Below, in pieces: positions 27,210-36,700 of a stretch of 64,000 nucleotides of DNA. The stretch comes from QHXM01 sp032160165 (GTDB lineage: Bacteria > Acidobacteriota > Blastocatellia > Pyrinomonadales > Pyrinomonadaceae): assembly GCA_032160165.1 (NCBI GenBank), contig JAVHWA010000155.1, forward strand, positions 4,681-68,680, given 5' to 3'. The position numbers and the translations under genes are program-made. How positions within the stretch are numbered: position 1 is the stretch's first letter; each line of letters starts with the position of its first letter. The notes under the pieces are model-generated. The model saw nothing but the letters and a program-made list of their open reading frames with translations. It had not been told where the DNA came from and did no database searches.

Positions 27210-27410
27210 GGCCGGCAGCCTCGTAGAGGCGGCATATCTCTAGCCCAGCGCGTGAGCGCTGGGTGGAAGCGATAGCGAGAACGAGAGAGAGCCCCGGAGG
27301 GGCGACACCGCTGTCGCCCCTCCGGGGCTCTCTTCGACATTAGCCGGTCTCTACCCATGACTTGCGTCATGGGCTAGAGATATGCCGCCCCTAACGGGGC
27401 TGAGCGGCAA
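27210..27410. repeat. Nested REP-like element (copy 2)
   Basis: Outer arms GGCGGCATATCTCTAGCCCA (27228-27247) and its exact inverse (27370-27389) are 20 bp and perfect. Inside, two perfect 21-bp arms (27287-27307 and 27312-27332) with core GCCCCGGAGGGGCGACA surround a 4-base loop. Hairpins GCGCGTGAGCGC and CCATGACTTGCGTCATGG lie between. The shared words GAGCCCC..AGGGGCGACA and GGGCTA.AGATAT link it to 44038-44155. Confidence 0.9.
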
Positions 27411-27449
27411 GCCAAAATCCCACCTGATCCGTCCGACTTCTAACAGCCA

Positions 27450-28517
27450 CTACCCAACACTCGCGGCTTCGCACGAATCCAGCACCGGCGCTTCCTCTTC
27501 CACCGCGCTTGCGCCCGCTTCTCCGTAATACGGTCTTCCTTCGGCCACTGCTTCAAAGTATTCCGAGATGCGATCGAGGATCTCGGTAACCGAGTGCGAG
27601 TGGTAGATCGTCGTGCGGAAGAGCGCTCCTCCCTGCAATCCTCGAGTAAACTGTCCCGCGAGCTGCTTAATCTTTCCGATAGCCGCCATCTCGGGCATGT
27701 CATCGCGAAGCATTTCAAAATATTCAAGCAGGACTTCGCGTTTCTCTTCAAGCGTGGGTTGAAAGGCCTCTCGCCCCGCGAGAGTGTCTTCGATTTGGCG
27801 AAAGATCCATGGATTAGCCATCGCGCCGCGGCCTATTAGAATTCCGTCGCAGTTCGTTTCCCGCCACTTCTGTAAAGCGCCTTCAACCGTGGTCACATCG
27901 CCGCTGCCCGAGACCGGCACACTGACAACCTCCTTGATCTGCCGCACCAGCTCCCAGTTGGCCAGTCCCCTATAACCCTGTTCCTTCGTCCGACCGTGGA
28001 GCGCGATGTGCTCGACCCCGCAAGCCTCCGCCAGCTTCGCCGTGTCGACCGCATTAATCGTGTGATCGAAGTAGCCGGCTCGAATCTTGATCGTCAGCGG
28101 AATCGTAATCGCCTTCTTGATCGCCTTGAGAATAGTCTCGAGTCGATCGTAGTCGCGCAATAAGCCTGAGCCGCCACCGTGCTTGACCACTTTTGGCGCA
28201 GGACAGCCGCAGTTGATATCCAGAATATCGGCGCCCACCTCTTCAGCCATCTCTGCAGCCATCCGCATACGCTCCGGTTGACCTCCGAAGATCTGTACGG
28301 CGAAGGGACGTTCCTCTTCGAAGAAACGCATTTGCCGTTTTGATTTGGGATTTTGGCGAGTCAGTCCTTCGACCGAGATGAACTCAGAGACAGTCAGACC
28401 GATGCCGCCACGGCGCTTGAGCAGACGCCGAAACGATATGTCGGTCACCCCGGCCATGGGGGAGAGAATCAGCGGCGGGCTGATCTCAATGTCTCGGATC
28501 TTGAATGGCGTGGTCAC
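27450..28517 (-). CDS. dusB: tRNA-dihydrouridine synthase (DusB type)
   Basis: 355 residues from GTG 28517, 5 bases after GAGGG; TTG at 28529 is an alternative overlapping the TonB-gene stop. Reduces uridines in tRNA D-loops with FMN and NADPH. Seen: LILSPMAGVTDISFRRL, VQIFGGQPERM, DILDINCGCPAPKVVKHGGG with the catalytic Cys, IKIRAGYFDHT, HGRTKEQGYRG and GILIGRGAMANPWIF. Length fits DusB. It overlaps or abuts the TonB-like gene on the same strand. Confidence 0.93.
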   Translation of the reverse strand: MTTPFKIRDIEISPPLILSPMAGVTDISFRRLLKRRGGIGLTVSEFISVEGLTRQNPKSKRQMRFFEEERPFAVQIFGGQPERMRMAAEMAEEVGADILDINCGCPAPKVVKHGGGSGLLRDYDRLETILKAIKKAITIPLTIKIRAGYFDHTINAVDTAKLAEACGVEHIALHGRTKEQGYRGLANWELVRQIKEVVSVPVSGSGDVTTVEGALQKWRETNCDGILIGRGAMANPWIFRQIEDTLAGREAFQPTLEEKREVLLEYFEMLRDDMPEMAAIGKIKQLAGQFTRGLQGGALFRTTIYHSHSVTEILDRISEYFEAVAEGRPYYGEAGASAVEEEAPVLDSCEAASVG

Positions 28518-28525
28518 TATCACCC

Positions 28526-29482
28526 TCAATAAAGATTAAAGTTATATTCGATTTGGATGTATTGCGAGACGAGCACATTGTCCTTTTCAGCTGGAAGAAA
28601 TCTGATGGACAGCGCTGCCTCGACAGCTTTGCCGGTGAGCCCGTCCTTCAAGCCCGTAACAACTCTGACACTACTCACTTGGCCATTTGCCTCGAACACC
28701 CCTCTCAAGACGACTGTGCCCATTATCTGATTCTGCCGCGCCTCTTCCGTGTACTCTGGCGCTGGCCTCCATATTATGGTGGCCTTACGCGAAACGTCCC
28801 TTGGGCTGAAAGGTCGATCTTGTGATTGCGTAGCATTCGACTGTTCTGAAAGCGCATTCTTATAGATCTCGCTTTCTTTCATGTCCACCACATTCCCGGT
28901 AGCAGGCGAAGTGATCTTATCCCCCAGCATCAGACCTGAAAGAAATTTGGCAAAAGACGGATTATTGTCTTCCCGAGAAGCAAGCGTTATCAGATAAACA
29001 TGTTGCTTTGTGACGAACGAGAGATACTGGCTGTGAAAACCCTCGAAGCCGTCGCGATATTGCTTCCCGCTGACACCGCCAACTAAAACTTCGCGTTCGA
29101 AGACCATCCTCGAACAATTCGTGCTCTCAAGGTCCAGTAATAATTTTTGAGGCCGAGCGGCTCGGTATGACTCGATGGCAAAGCCGAAGCCATCTGCGTA
29201 AGCGCCATAGCCGCGTTGCTCTAAAATTCTCTCACCATCTTTGCGCAGGACGAGTTCGCTCGACAGCCTCAGTATGGTCGGAGCAACCGGTGTCAGGATG
29301 GAAAGCTCTTCACCTTGTGGATTGACTCTTTGCCACTCACTTTCTCTTCCCGGACTGTCAACTAAATAGCCCAGTGTTCGATGACCTGCTTCTTCCCTCC
29401 CGGCAGCTACGCTCTGCAGCGGCAAGATCATTAGTGCGACCACAAAATAGGTTGTTAGGGACAGGCTTATATCTCTTCTCAT
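28526..29482 (-). CDS. Secreted protein with TonB-like C-terminal domain
   Basis: 318 residues. Signal peptide (1-27), then a region without recognised fold, then a TonB C-terminal domain (about 235-318): PEYTEEARQNQIMGTVVLRGVF, VSSVRVVTGLKDGLTGKAVEAA, YIQIEYNFNLY. Standard TonB has an N-terminal membrane anchor and Pro-rich spacer; here neither is seen, so this is not a normal energy transducer and may act in the periplasm. It lies just upstream of dusB on the same strand. Confidence 0.8.
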   Translation of the reverse strand: MRRDISLSLTTYFVVALMILPLQSVAAGREEAGHRTLGYLVDSPGRESEWQRVNPQGEELSILTPVAPTILRLSSELVLRKDGERILEQRGYGAYADGFGFAIESYRAARPQKLLLDLESTNCSRMVFEREVLVGGVSGKQYRDGFEGFHSQYLSFVTKQHVYLITLASREDNNPSFAKFLSGLMLGDKITSPATGNVVDMKESEIYKNALSEQSNATQSQDRPFSPRDVSRKATIIWRPAPEYTEEARQNQIMGTVVLRGVFEANGQVSSVRVVTGLKDGLTGKAVEAALSIRFLPAEKDNVLVSQYIQIEYNFNLY

Positions 29483-29558
29483 GAGTCAGTATCTTTCATT
29501 CCAGCCGTTCAGGCCTTCATCGGCTTTTATGATTCTCCGTGTCTCCGCGCCTCCCTGG

Positions 29559-29966
29559 TTATTTTCGTTTGACGACCAGCGTCGCCCCGTAGTCGCCTTT
29601 CCTGATATTCGAACCCTGTTTCGGATACGGATCGAGTTTCAACAACTTGATGTCAAAATCGCCATACATGCTCTCCTTAGGGTCGAGCATCGTGTTGAGG
29701 TTTACCTTGCCGGGAGTCCGTCCTCTGAGGCTGGCAAGCAAAACGACTTTCCCATTCCCTGCCCACACGCACTTCACATTTTCGGGACAGCGCGAATCTT
29801 CGGCAACCTCTATGAAGTGGATCGTCAAGCGAGTGCCTGCTAAAGAGATCGTCTCGCCGGCTTTGATGGTGAACTCCTGGTTCAATGCAACCGATCGCTG
29901 GTCGCGTCCACACGGGCCCACGAAAGCGCTCAAGGCGAGCATCAATGAAAAAATCGCCGACTTCAT
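29559..29966 (-). CDS. Secreted hypothetical protein with DSRCP...CVW motif
   Basis: 135 residues from ATG 29966 (GGCAGGAA upstream). A signal peptide (about 1-20) precedes beta-rich sequence; the segment DSRCPENVKCVWAGNGKVVL is a recurrent motif of small secreted proteins in many phyla, function unknown. The N-terminus has a Cys but not a clear lipobox. Stands 77 bases from the TonB-like gene. Confidence 0.7.
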   Translation of the reverse strand: MKSAIFSLMLALSAFVGPCGRDQRSVALNQEFTIKAGETISLAGTRLTIHFIEVAEDSRCPENVKCVWAGNGKVVLLASLRGRTPGKVNLNTMLDPKESMYGDFDIKLLKLDPYPKQGSNIRKGDYGATLVVKRK

Positions 29967-30011
29967 TTCCTGCCTCACTGTAACCAGTCCCTCAGATCGA
30001 GCAGTCGAACT

Positions 30012-30248
30012 TCACGCCGAGATAGCCTGCGAGTCAGCAGGGCCGCTCGTCACCTCAGGCTCCGCCGGCGCGAGTTGCTTCTCGCCTGTTTCGAGTTGCA
30101 TTACGATTCGCGCATACTGCGCCGCCTGCCTGGAGGTCGTGCGGGCCAATCCGATATCGCCACGATTCATGGCGTCGAGCGCGGCATCGCCAAACGATTG
30201 CGCGATCGCCCGGTATTGATTTATTTGTTCCCGTTCGTTGTCGTCCAT
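30012..30248 (-). CDS. Small helical hypothetical protein
   Basis: 78 residues from ATG 30248: MDDNEREQINQYRAIAQSFG, then helices with AARNM-like ALDAMNRGDIGLAR and QAAQYARIVMQLETGE. AGGG lies upstream. A longer frame reaches into the palindrome element and was rejected. No family recognised. Confidence 0.6.
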   Translation of the reverse strand: MDDNEREQINQYRAIAQSFGDAALDAMNRGDIGLARTTSRQAAQYARIVMQLETGEKQLAPAEPEVTSGPADSQAISA

Positions 30249-30263
30249 CCTCGTTACCCTGCT

Positions 30264-30321
30264 GTTCGACAAGCTTTTGCTTGTCATATCCTGGCGACAA
30301 ACTGAAAGTTTGTCGGCCATT
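30264..30321. repeat. GACAAACT palindrome element (copy 2)
   Basis: Two hairpins in a row: GACAAGCTTTTGCTTGTC (30268-30285) and GCGACAAACTGAAAGTTTGTCGGC (30294-30317, given as one stem-loop). The pair lies between the divergent small helical gene and the 30376 gene. Confidence 0.75.
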
Positions 30322-30375
30322 GACACAAAGCCGAAAGTTCCCTAGGTTCTTTCAACAGACGCCGGGATTATAACA

Positions 30376-30876
30376 ATGCAACACAGGCTCATCCAGTCGG
30401 TCGGCATCGCGTGGACGATTCTATTCGCCGCGTTCATTATCTGGATCTACGCCACCGAGCCCCGTACGTTCAGGGAAGTTGCCGCCGGCGCGAAGTCCGT
30501 GACGGGGACGTACGAGATCGATCAGGGCAGATTCAACGCGGCGCTGGACATGTTTCAACGCGAACAGTTTCGAGCTGCGCGACAGGAATGGGAACTTGCA
30601 GACCCGGGCCACAAAGATGCGCGGACGCAATTCTATATCGGTTACGCTTTCTACCGTGAAGGTTTTGGACACTGGTACTACGATACCGATCTCTTCAGGC
30701 AGGGACTGGAAGCTGCCAACCGCGCCATCAACCTCTCGCCTGACGTCACTCTGATCATCGACGATCCAAACCTGCAGATGCACACTGCGGCAGAACTGAA
30801 GGCCGAACTCGAACAGGGAATTGAACGAGGCCTGGGCGACGTAAATCCGCTTAAGGTTTTTCGCAGACGAAAATGA
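30376..30876 (+). CDS. Membrane-anchored TPR-like protein
   Basis: 166 residues with one N-terminal membrane segment (about 8-27) and a soluble helical part with TPR-like spacing (FNAALDMFQREQFRAARQEWELAD, FYIGYAFYREGFGHWYYDTDLFRQGLEAAN). It ends in a basic tail. The ATGA overlap with the next gene (30873-30876) shows they are co-translated. Function unknown. Confidence 0.7.
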   Translation: MQHRLIQSVGIAWTILFAAFIIWIYATEPRTFREVAAGAKSVTGTYEIDQGRFNAALDMFQREQFRAARQEWELADPGHKDARTQFYIGYAFYREGFGHWYYDTDLFRQGLEAANRAINLSPDVTLIIDDPNLQMHTAAELKAELEQGIERGLGDVNPLKVFRRRK

Positions 30877-31724
30877 ACGCACGAGAACGCTCAAGAAATC
30901 GCGCTCTTATGCGCTTCATCCTGCTGCCGATGATTTTCCTGGCGGTGGCGCTGCTGGGCGGCCTTCGCATAGACGCCGATACTCACGCCTTTGTTTTCAT
31001 TCCGCCGCCTTTGATCACCCTCATCCTCTCGGTACTGGCCATGGTCCTGTTTGTACGCGGCCACGCGATCGAGTTGCGCGATTGGGTGAACAGCAATCAA
31101 CCGGCAGTCACAAACATCTCGCATGTTTTGACTCTGCTGGCGGTTTATTTCGCTACCGCGCAGGCGTTCAACTCAGTCCTCCCGGAGCGCGGCCTGCTGT
31201 TCTGGCTCTTCTCTTTCTTCTTTCTTTGGACGTTGTGGAACAATCAATTCTCATCGTTCGATGCTCGAAGGCTTATGCGAAGTCTGGCCGTGCTGTTCGG
31301 CACCGCCTTCTTTCTGAAGCACATGTTTCTGGCGAGTCTCTTCTCACCTGACGGCGGGTGGGCGAAGAAAATTGCGGGCTTCCTGCTCGAAGTGGGAACG
31401 CTGGGGACTCTCGACTTCCAGGTCTTCGCGCCGGCAACCGGATACATCTCTTTCTTCACCCTCGCGCTTTATGTGGGAGGTCTGATGCTGCTCACACCGA
31501 CACCGGAAGCGGAAGCGATGAACGCCCGCGCGCTGATACGAGCATATGGGGACCTTCCAGCGCTCGAGCAAATGTCAGTGCGCGTCGCCATACTCGATAG
31601 TAATCCTTCATCACCGGGACCCGAGCAGGCCCTCGCCAGGGTGGATGCGAATGTCATCCGAGGCGAGGTGTTGGAAACATCCTCAGAAGAGACGATGAAC
31701 GCGCGCAAACTCGACAATCAATAA
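30873..31724 (+). CDS. Polytopic membrane protein
   Basis: 283 residues with six to seven hydrophobic segments (for example RFILLPMIFLAVALLGG, PLITLILSVLAMVLFV, LLFWLFSFFFLWTLW, YISFFTLALYVGGLMLL) and a soluble C-terminal tail of about 70 residues. Overlaps the TPR-like gene by 4 bases; the two probably form a complex. No family recognised. A hairpin follows 9 bases after the stop. Confidence 0.7.
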   Translation: MNARERSRNRALMRFILLPMIFLAVALLGGLRIDADTHAFVFIPPPLITLILSVLAMVLFVRGHAIELRDWVNSNQPAVTNISHVLTLLAVYFATAQAFNSVLPERGLLFWLFSFFFLWTLWNNQFSSFDARRLMRSLAVLFGTAFFLKHMFLASLFSPDGGWAKKIAGFLLEVGTLGTLDFQVFAPATGYISFFTLALYVGGLMLLTPTPEAEAMNARALIRAYGDLPALEQMSVRVAILDSNPSSPGPEQALARVDANVIRGEVLETSSEETMNARKLDNQ

Positions 31725-31732
31725 ACAACAAC

Positions 31733-31757
31733 GCCGCATGAACGCGTTTCATGCGGC
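31733..31757 (+). terminator. Hairpin after the polytopic membrane protein gene
   Basis: GCCGCATGAA (31733-31742) pairs perfectly with TTCATGCGGC (31748-31757), 9 bases after the stop codon. No long T-run follows, so it may be a weak or Rho-assisted terminator. Confidence 0.65.
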
Positions 31758-32100
31758 CCTGTCGCACTCCCACTCGAGTGGTTGGGGTGAGATCTCTTGT
31801 AGAAAAAATCAGCCCTGGAGTCTTATCGACTCGAAATTCCTATCGATCCAGGTTGTTGATTGAGCAACGGGCATGCCAGCGAGATTCTTGCTCATTCTCT
31901 AGCAAACTCCGCATCGGAGTGTCTTTCACTGGAAGATCCGTATCAATTACCCGCGACGATTGCGCTCCAAAAGCGGACGGTATCGGTTGCAGTGATGAGA
32001 GTGGCGAAGTCTAAACGTTGGCGTCGTGAGCTCAGTAGTATCTGCGGAGCGGGCGGGCTGAATGCTCGGGGCCTTGAACGCTGTCGGCGTTGAACGAAGA
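31758..32100. other. Intergenic stretch, nothing identified
   Basis: 343 bases between the hairpin and the rqcP-like stop. Several short frames exist on both strands but none has motif, start signal or consistent coding character. I looked for a tRNA-like arm set and found none. Confidence 0.35.
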
Positions 32101-32379
32101 CTACTCCATCGGTTCTTCTGCGACGGGCTCATCAACCACGAGCTGGTACAGCTTCGAAGCATCGCCGCGTGAAGTTTGTCGCGTGTCGGGCACAGACAAA
32201 ACGCGGACCGCTAACAGTCGCTCGCGTCGACGTATCTCGATCATATCGCCTGCGCGAACCGTGTGGGCTGATTTGGCGTGCGCGCCGTTGATAGAAACCA
32301 CGCCGGCGTCGCATAAGGCCTGCGCCGCCGATCGACGCGGGCTGAGCCGGCTGGCTTTGAGGAACAGATCCAGACGCAT
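32101..32379 (-). CDS. rqcP: S4-domain RNA-binding protein (RqcP/Hsp15-like)
   Basis: 92 residues from ATG 32379, opening MRLDLFLKASRLSPRRSAAQ, with VVSINGAHAKSAHTVRAGD and SKLYQLV, which follow the S4 fold of RqcP (YabO), the ribosome quality-control factor that helps RqcH add alanine tails, and of Hsp15. It is located near mfd, as yabO is in Bacillus. Its mRNA start has no Shine-Dalgarno; it is preceded directly by array C. Hsp15 is the main alternative. Confidence 0.8.
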   Translation of the reverse strand: MRLDLFLKASRLSPRRSAAQALCDAGVVSINGAHAKSAHTVRAGDMIEIRRRERLLAVRVLSVPDTRQTSRGDASKLYQLVVDEPVAEEPME

Positions 32380-32383
32380 GAAG

Positions 32384-32469
32384 TGGGTGATAAGTGATGA
32401 GTGATGAGTGATGGGTAATGGGTGATGGGGAGGCTCTCTCTTATCACCTATCACCCATTACCCATCACC
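32384..32469. repeat. Heptamer inverted array C (GTGATGG units)
   Basis: Left arm: GTGATAA, GTGATGA, GTGATGA, GTGATGG, GTAATGG, GTGATGG. Right arm on the other strand: GTGATGG, GTAATGG, GTGATAG, GTGATAA. It spans from 5 bases outside the rqcP-like start to the SurA-like stop codon (TAA at 32472-32470). The arms can pair over about 28 bases. Confidence 0.92.
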
Positions 32470-33600
32470 TTAGGGCTTTTTCGTTCCGGTCGGATTGCCG
32501 GTGGCGGGTGTAGAGACTGAGCTCGCAGTATTCTTTGCCGGCGCATCGGTTGAAAGCAGCGGGCCCACCGTTGCCTCGTAATCGGGAGCGAGCTTGATGT
32601 AAGCATCTTTGCGCAGAGTCTTCATGTAATCTAATCGCTCTTTGTCTCTGCGTTCTACCGTAATCGCCTCGCGCACTTTGTCCTCATCGAACGCCAGTGG
32701 GTCGCTGGCAGCGGTTCGCTCGTCGACGCGCAAAATCTCAAATCCTTCATCCAGACGAATCAGGTCAGTAACGCCTCCGGCTTTTACGTTCTTAATGGCG
32801 TTTACAAATTCGGTTTTCAAGTCAGGAAGCGCATAAGTGCCGACCTTGCCCTGATTTTGAACAGCCAGCCGCTGTCCATTCTGATCGAGGCGCTCTGAGT
32901 TGGCGGCGGCGAGAGTCTTGAAATCTGCGCCCGCGCGCAACTGTGCCAGGACCTGGGAAGCTTTGGCGCGCACCTCGGGTTCCGATTTTCCGGCCAGACT
33001 GAAGAAGATCTCAGAAAGCGTCACAACCTCCGGCTTGCGAAATTTATCGCGATTGGCGTCGTAATACTTCTTCACTTCCTCCGGTCGCAGATTGAAGAAT
33101 ATCTTTGCGTCCACTTCTCGCGAGAGGACGGCGTTCTTCATGAACTGAGTTCTCAATGTCTGGCGAATCGAACCAGGATCGATGTTCTCTCGACGCATCG
33201 CTTCTTCCATTTCCACAATGGTCTTAAAATTCTGCTGCGTCATCACCCTCAACATCTCGCGGTTTACCTCCGCCTCGACATCTTCGGTGAGGTTCAGCTC
33301 TTTGCCTTTTTGCACCAGAAGCAGTTCGTTAACCAGACTGGCTATGATCTCCGGCTGACGTTTGTTGACTTCCTCAATAGCTTTCTGTTCAGCAACCCCT
33401 TGTTGCTTAAATGCTTCTATGGCCTCTTTGATCTCGCGCCTTACCATCGACAGCATCACCACATCGCCATTCACCTGCGCGACTGTCGAGTCGACGATCA
33501 CAGGCTCGCCTTCCTGGGCCCACGCAACCGAATGCGAGCCTGCCGCCAACAGCGCAACAACAAAGCCCGTGAACATCAATAATGAAAATTTGAATCTCAC
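32470..33600 (-). CDS. SurA/PrsA-like peptidyl-prolyl isomerase
   Basis: 376 residues from GTG 33600 (AAGGAG 10 bases upstream). Signal peptide (1-28), an N-terminal SurA-type chaperone region (AQVNGDVVMLSMVRREIKEA, IIASLVNELLLVQKGKEL) and a parvulin-like domain (VVTLSEIFFSLAGKSEPEV, RAKASQVLAQLRAGADFKTLA, DEGFEILRVDER). It likely folds outer-membrane proteins in the periplasm. The C-terminus is Thr/Ser/Pro-rich. Same strand as mfd, with array F between. Confidence 0.85.
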   Translation of the reverse strand: MRFKFSLLMFTGFVVALLAAGSHSVAWAQEGEPVIVDSTVAQVNGDVVMLSMVRREIKEAIEAFKQQGVAEQKAIEEVNKRQPEIIASLVNELLLVQKGKELNLTEDVEAEVNREMLRVMTQQNFKTIVEMEEAMRRENIDPGSIRQTLRTQFMKNAVLSREVDAKIFFNLRPEEVKKYYDANRDKFRKPEVVTLSEIFFSLAGKSEPEVRAKASQVLAQLRAGADFKTLAAANSERLDQNGQRLAVQNQGKVGTYALPDLKTEFVNAIKNVKAGGVTDLIRLDEGFEILRVDERTAASDPLAFDEDKVREAITVERRDKERLDYMKTLRKDAYIKLAPDYEATVGPLLSTDAPAKNTASSVSTPATGNPTGTKKP

Positions 33601-33618
33601 AATAAGTACTCCTTACAA

Positions 33619-33715
33619 TCAGTTGTCAGTGCCCAGTGGTCGTTCGTCAGCTAAAGACGAAAGCATGTCGCCGCTATTCGTCTCTCCTGACGAACGACCA
33701 CTGACCACTGACTAC
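33619..33715. repeat. Heptamer inverted array F (CAGTGGT units)
   Basis: Left arm: CAGTTGT, CAGTGCC, CAGTGGT, CGTTCGT, CAG. Right arm on the other strand: CAGTGGT, CAGTGGT, CGTTCGT, CAG. The arrays flank a 40-base centre and fill most of the mfd-SurA-like gap. Confidence 0.88.
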
Positions 33716-33723
33716 CGCGCATT

Positions 33724-36700
33724 CTAAGCTCCCGCCCTGATTTCCAGCAACACGAGATGAGCAGTTTCGAGCAGGAGGTCGAGCTCGCTTTCTTCCAGAT
33801 CTAGCTTCAGTACGCCGCTGGGAGAAAATGTTGCTGTCTTGCGTTTGGCTATCAGGGCCATCAATTTTTCCGGATCTACCCGAGCTTTTTCAGCCAACTT
33901 GATCGCAATCCCGGTGTGGGAGCGATCAATGGACGCTACCCCAATCTCTTCTGCCGTCCGGCGCAGCCGAGCATAGTCAAACAGTCGTCCCACAGGTTCA
34001 GGCAATCGCCCGTAACGGTCCTGCGTCTCCGCCAGAATGGCGCGCAGAGTGTCTTCGTCACGCGAGGACGAGACGCGCTTATAAGTACGCAACCTCTGTC
34101 CCATATCCGAAATGTAGTCATCCGGGATCGCTACGTCGACGCCCAGATTAATCGACACACTGGTCTCGTCTTCGACTACTTCGCCTCTCAACTCGAGGAC
34201 CGTGCGTTCGAGCATCTGCGTGTAAAGATCAAAGCCGAGAGCGTCCATGTGTCCCGACTGCTGGCCGCCCAGCAGGTTACCCGCTCCACGGAGCTCAAGA
34301 TCGAGGGCCGCTATTCGAAAACCCGCGCCCAGGTCTGAGAACTCGCGAATGGCGGCAAGCCTGCGCCGCGCAATTGGAGAAAGGCCCTGTTCGGAGGGGA
34401 TTAACAAATAGGCATAAGCGCGGCGATTTGAGCGTCCGACGCGTCCTCGCAATTGATATAGCTGCGAAAGGCCATAAGCGTCGGCGCGGTTTATGATGAT
34501 CGTATTGGCGCGAGGGATGTCTATTCCATTCTCGATGATGGTGGTCGCAACCAGAACATCATACTTATAGCCAACGAAATCGAGCATTACCTGCTCCATC
34601 GCTTTCTCGTTCATTTGCCCATGCGCTACGCCAAGCCGCGCTTGTGGAACCAGCCTTTGAACGAGCGCCGCGATAGTCTCTATCGACTCCACTCTATTGT
34701 GTATGAAGAAGACCTGGCCGCCGCGCGCCAGCTCCAGCTCAATCGCCGACTTAATCACCGATTCCGAAAACTGCACCACCTGGGTCTGGATCGCCAGACG
34801 ATCGCGGGGAGGGGTTTCGATAAGCGACATGTCTCGCAGGCCCATAAGAGACATGTTTAGAGTTCGAGGGATGGGCGTGGCGGAAAGCGTTAAAACGTCG
34901 ACCTTCTTCTTCAACCGCTTCAACCGCTCTTTGTGGGCCACTCCAAATCGCTGTTCTTCGTCGACCACAACCAGCCCCAGGTCGCGAAAGCGTACGTCTT
35001 TGGAGAGCACGCGATGAGTCCCGATGATGATGTCGATCTCCCCCGCTTCGACTCGCTTTACTACCTCTTTCTGCTCCCTGGGCGATCGAAAACGGGAGAG
35101 CAGTTCGATCTTTACCGGGAAAGCAGCGAAGCGTGTGCGAAATGTTTCGAAGTGCTGGTAAGCGAGCACCGTCGTGGGCGTGAGCACCGCCACCTGCTTG
35201 CTTTCCATCACCACCTTGAAGGCCGCGCGCATTCCCACCTCGGTCTTACCGTAGCCGACGTCGCCACACAACAAGCGGTCCATGGGCATAGGCTCTTCCA
35301 TGTCGCGCTTGACGTCCTCAATGGCTGTCTCCTGGTCCGGCGTCAGGACGTATTCGAACCCTTCTTCGAACTCGCTCTGCCATGGAGAGTCTGTCGAATA
35401 AGCGAAGCCGCCAACCAGCTTTCTTTCCGCATACAGCCGCAAGAGCTCGTCAGCCATGTCGCGCATCGCGCGTTTCGCTTTGGCTTTTGTCTTCTGCCAT
35501 CCCAGTCCGCCCAGCCGATCGAGCGTGGGTTGATGGCCTTCGGCGCTTGAATACCTTTGGACAAGATCCATTCGCTCGACAGGCACATAGAGCTTTGACT
35601 CCTCTGCGTAGAAGAGCAGCATGAATTCGCCGCGCCTGTCCTGTCCCAGCTCGAGCGTTTGCAGTCCGCCGAAACGCCCAATACCGTGATCAACGTGGAC
35701 GACGAAATCGCCTACCTTCAGATCGCGAAAGTCTGAGAGGAAGGCTGCGGTCTTAAATTTTCGACTCTTGCCTTTTTCTTTTTGTCTTTTTCCTTCAACG
35801 CGAAGCGAAGTGTCGCTGGCTTCGTCGAAGAGGTCGCTTTCGACATGGACGATCAAGTGGGGGCCCGGGAGTTCAAAGCCGCCCGACAACCGGCCAACCG
35901 TAACGATCACGCCACCAGCTTCCGTCGGATTCGATGTAGCGTCTTTGCCTAACACAACGCGAGTCTGAACATCGTAGTCCGCCAATATCTCCGCCAGGCG
36001 TTCAGCCATACCAAGGCTATGCATCACGAAGAAAACGTCATCGTGCCGCTCTCTGACTGTTTGTTTCAGGTCGCTCGCCAATTCCGGCAAACGTCCGTGA
36101 TAACGTCTCACAGACTGCGACCGCCATTCACATTCTTCGTCTACCTCAACCGCAGGAAATAGAAACAAGGTGGTGGCGGACCCACGTGATCGACCGATCG
36201 TGATCTGAGGCTTGTCGGCATCCAGGGCGAGGCGTTCGTCGACTATCGCCGCCGCGCGACCCAGCGTTCGCAGTTCGAGGCGCTTGATAGAACTAAGCCG
36301 CTCGCGCAACTCTTCCGCGGTCAGATACAACTCCTCCGGGCGCAATGCCAAATCATCTGCGCCATCGGTTTCCGCGTATCGGCTCGAGAGGGTGTCGTAT
36401 AGACTTCCAAGGTAAGTCTCAACGCTCACCGGTTCATCGATGACCACCACTGTGTCCTGGAGATAATCGAAGATGCTGCCCTGCCGCTCCTTCAGAATCT
36501 GGATCAGCCATTCCCAGCCTGCAAAAGTCTCGCCCTCGTCCGCGTAAACTGTTCTGTCGCGAAGCGCCCGTTCGAATCGCTCATCGCTCCAGCGCTCGCG
36601 CGCGGCCTCGGCCCAGAGACGAAAATCATCCGACGTAGTCGAGAGCTCGCGCATCGGCGCAATCTCAACCGACTGGACCTGTGCAGTCGAAAGCTGGGTC

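Noticed and set aside
31758..32100. tRNA gene or small gene in the gap before rqcP
   Set aside because: No complete cloverleaf arms or T-loop pattern and no supported open frame.
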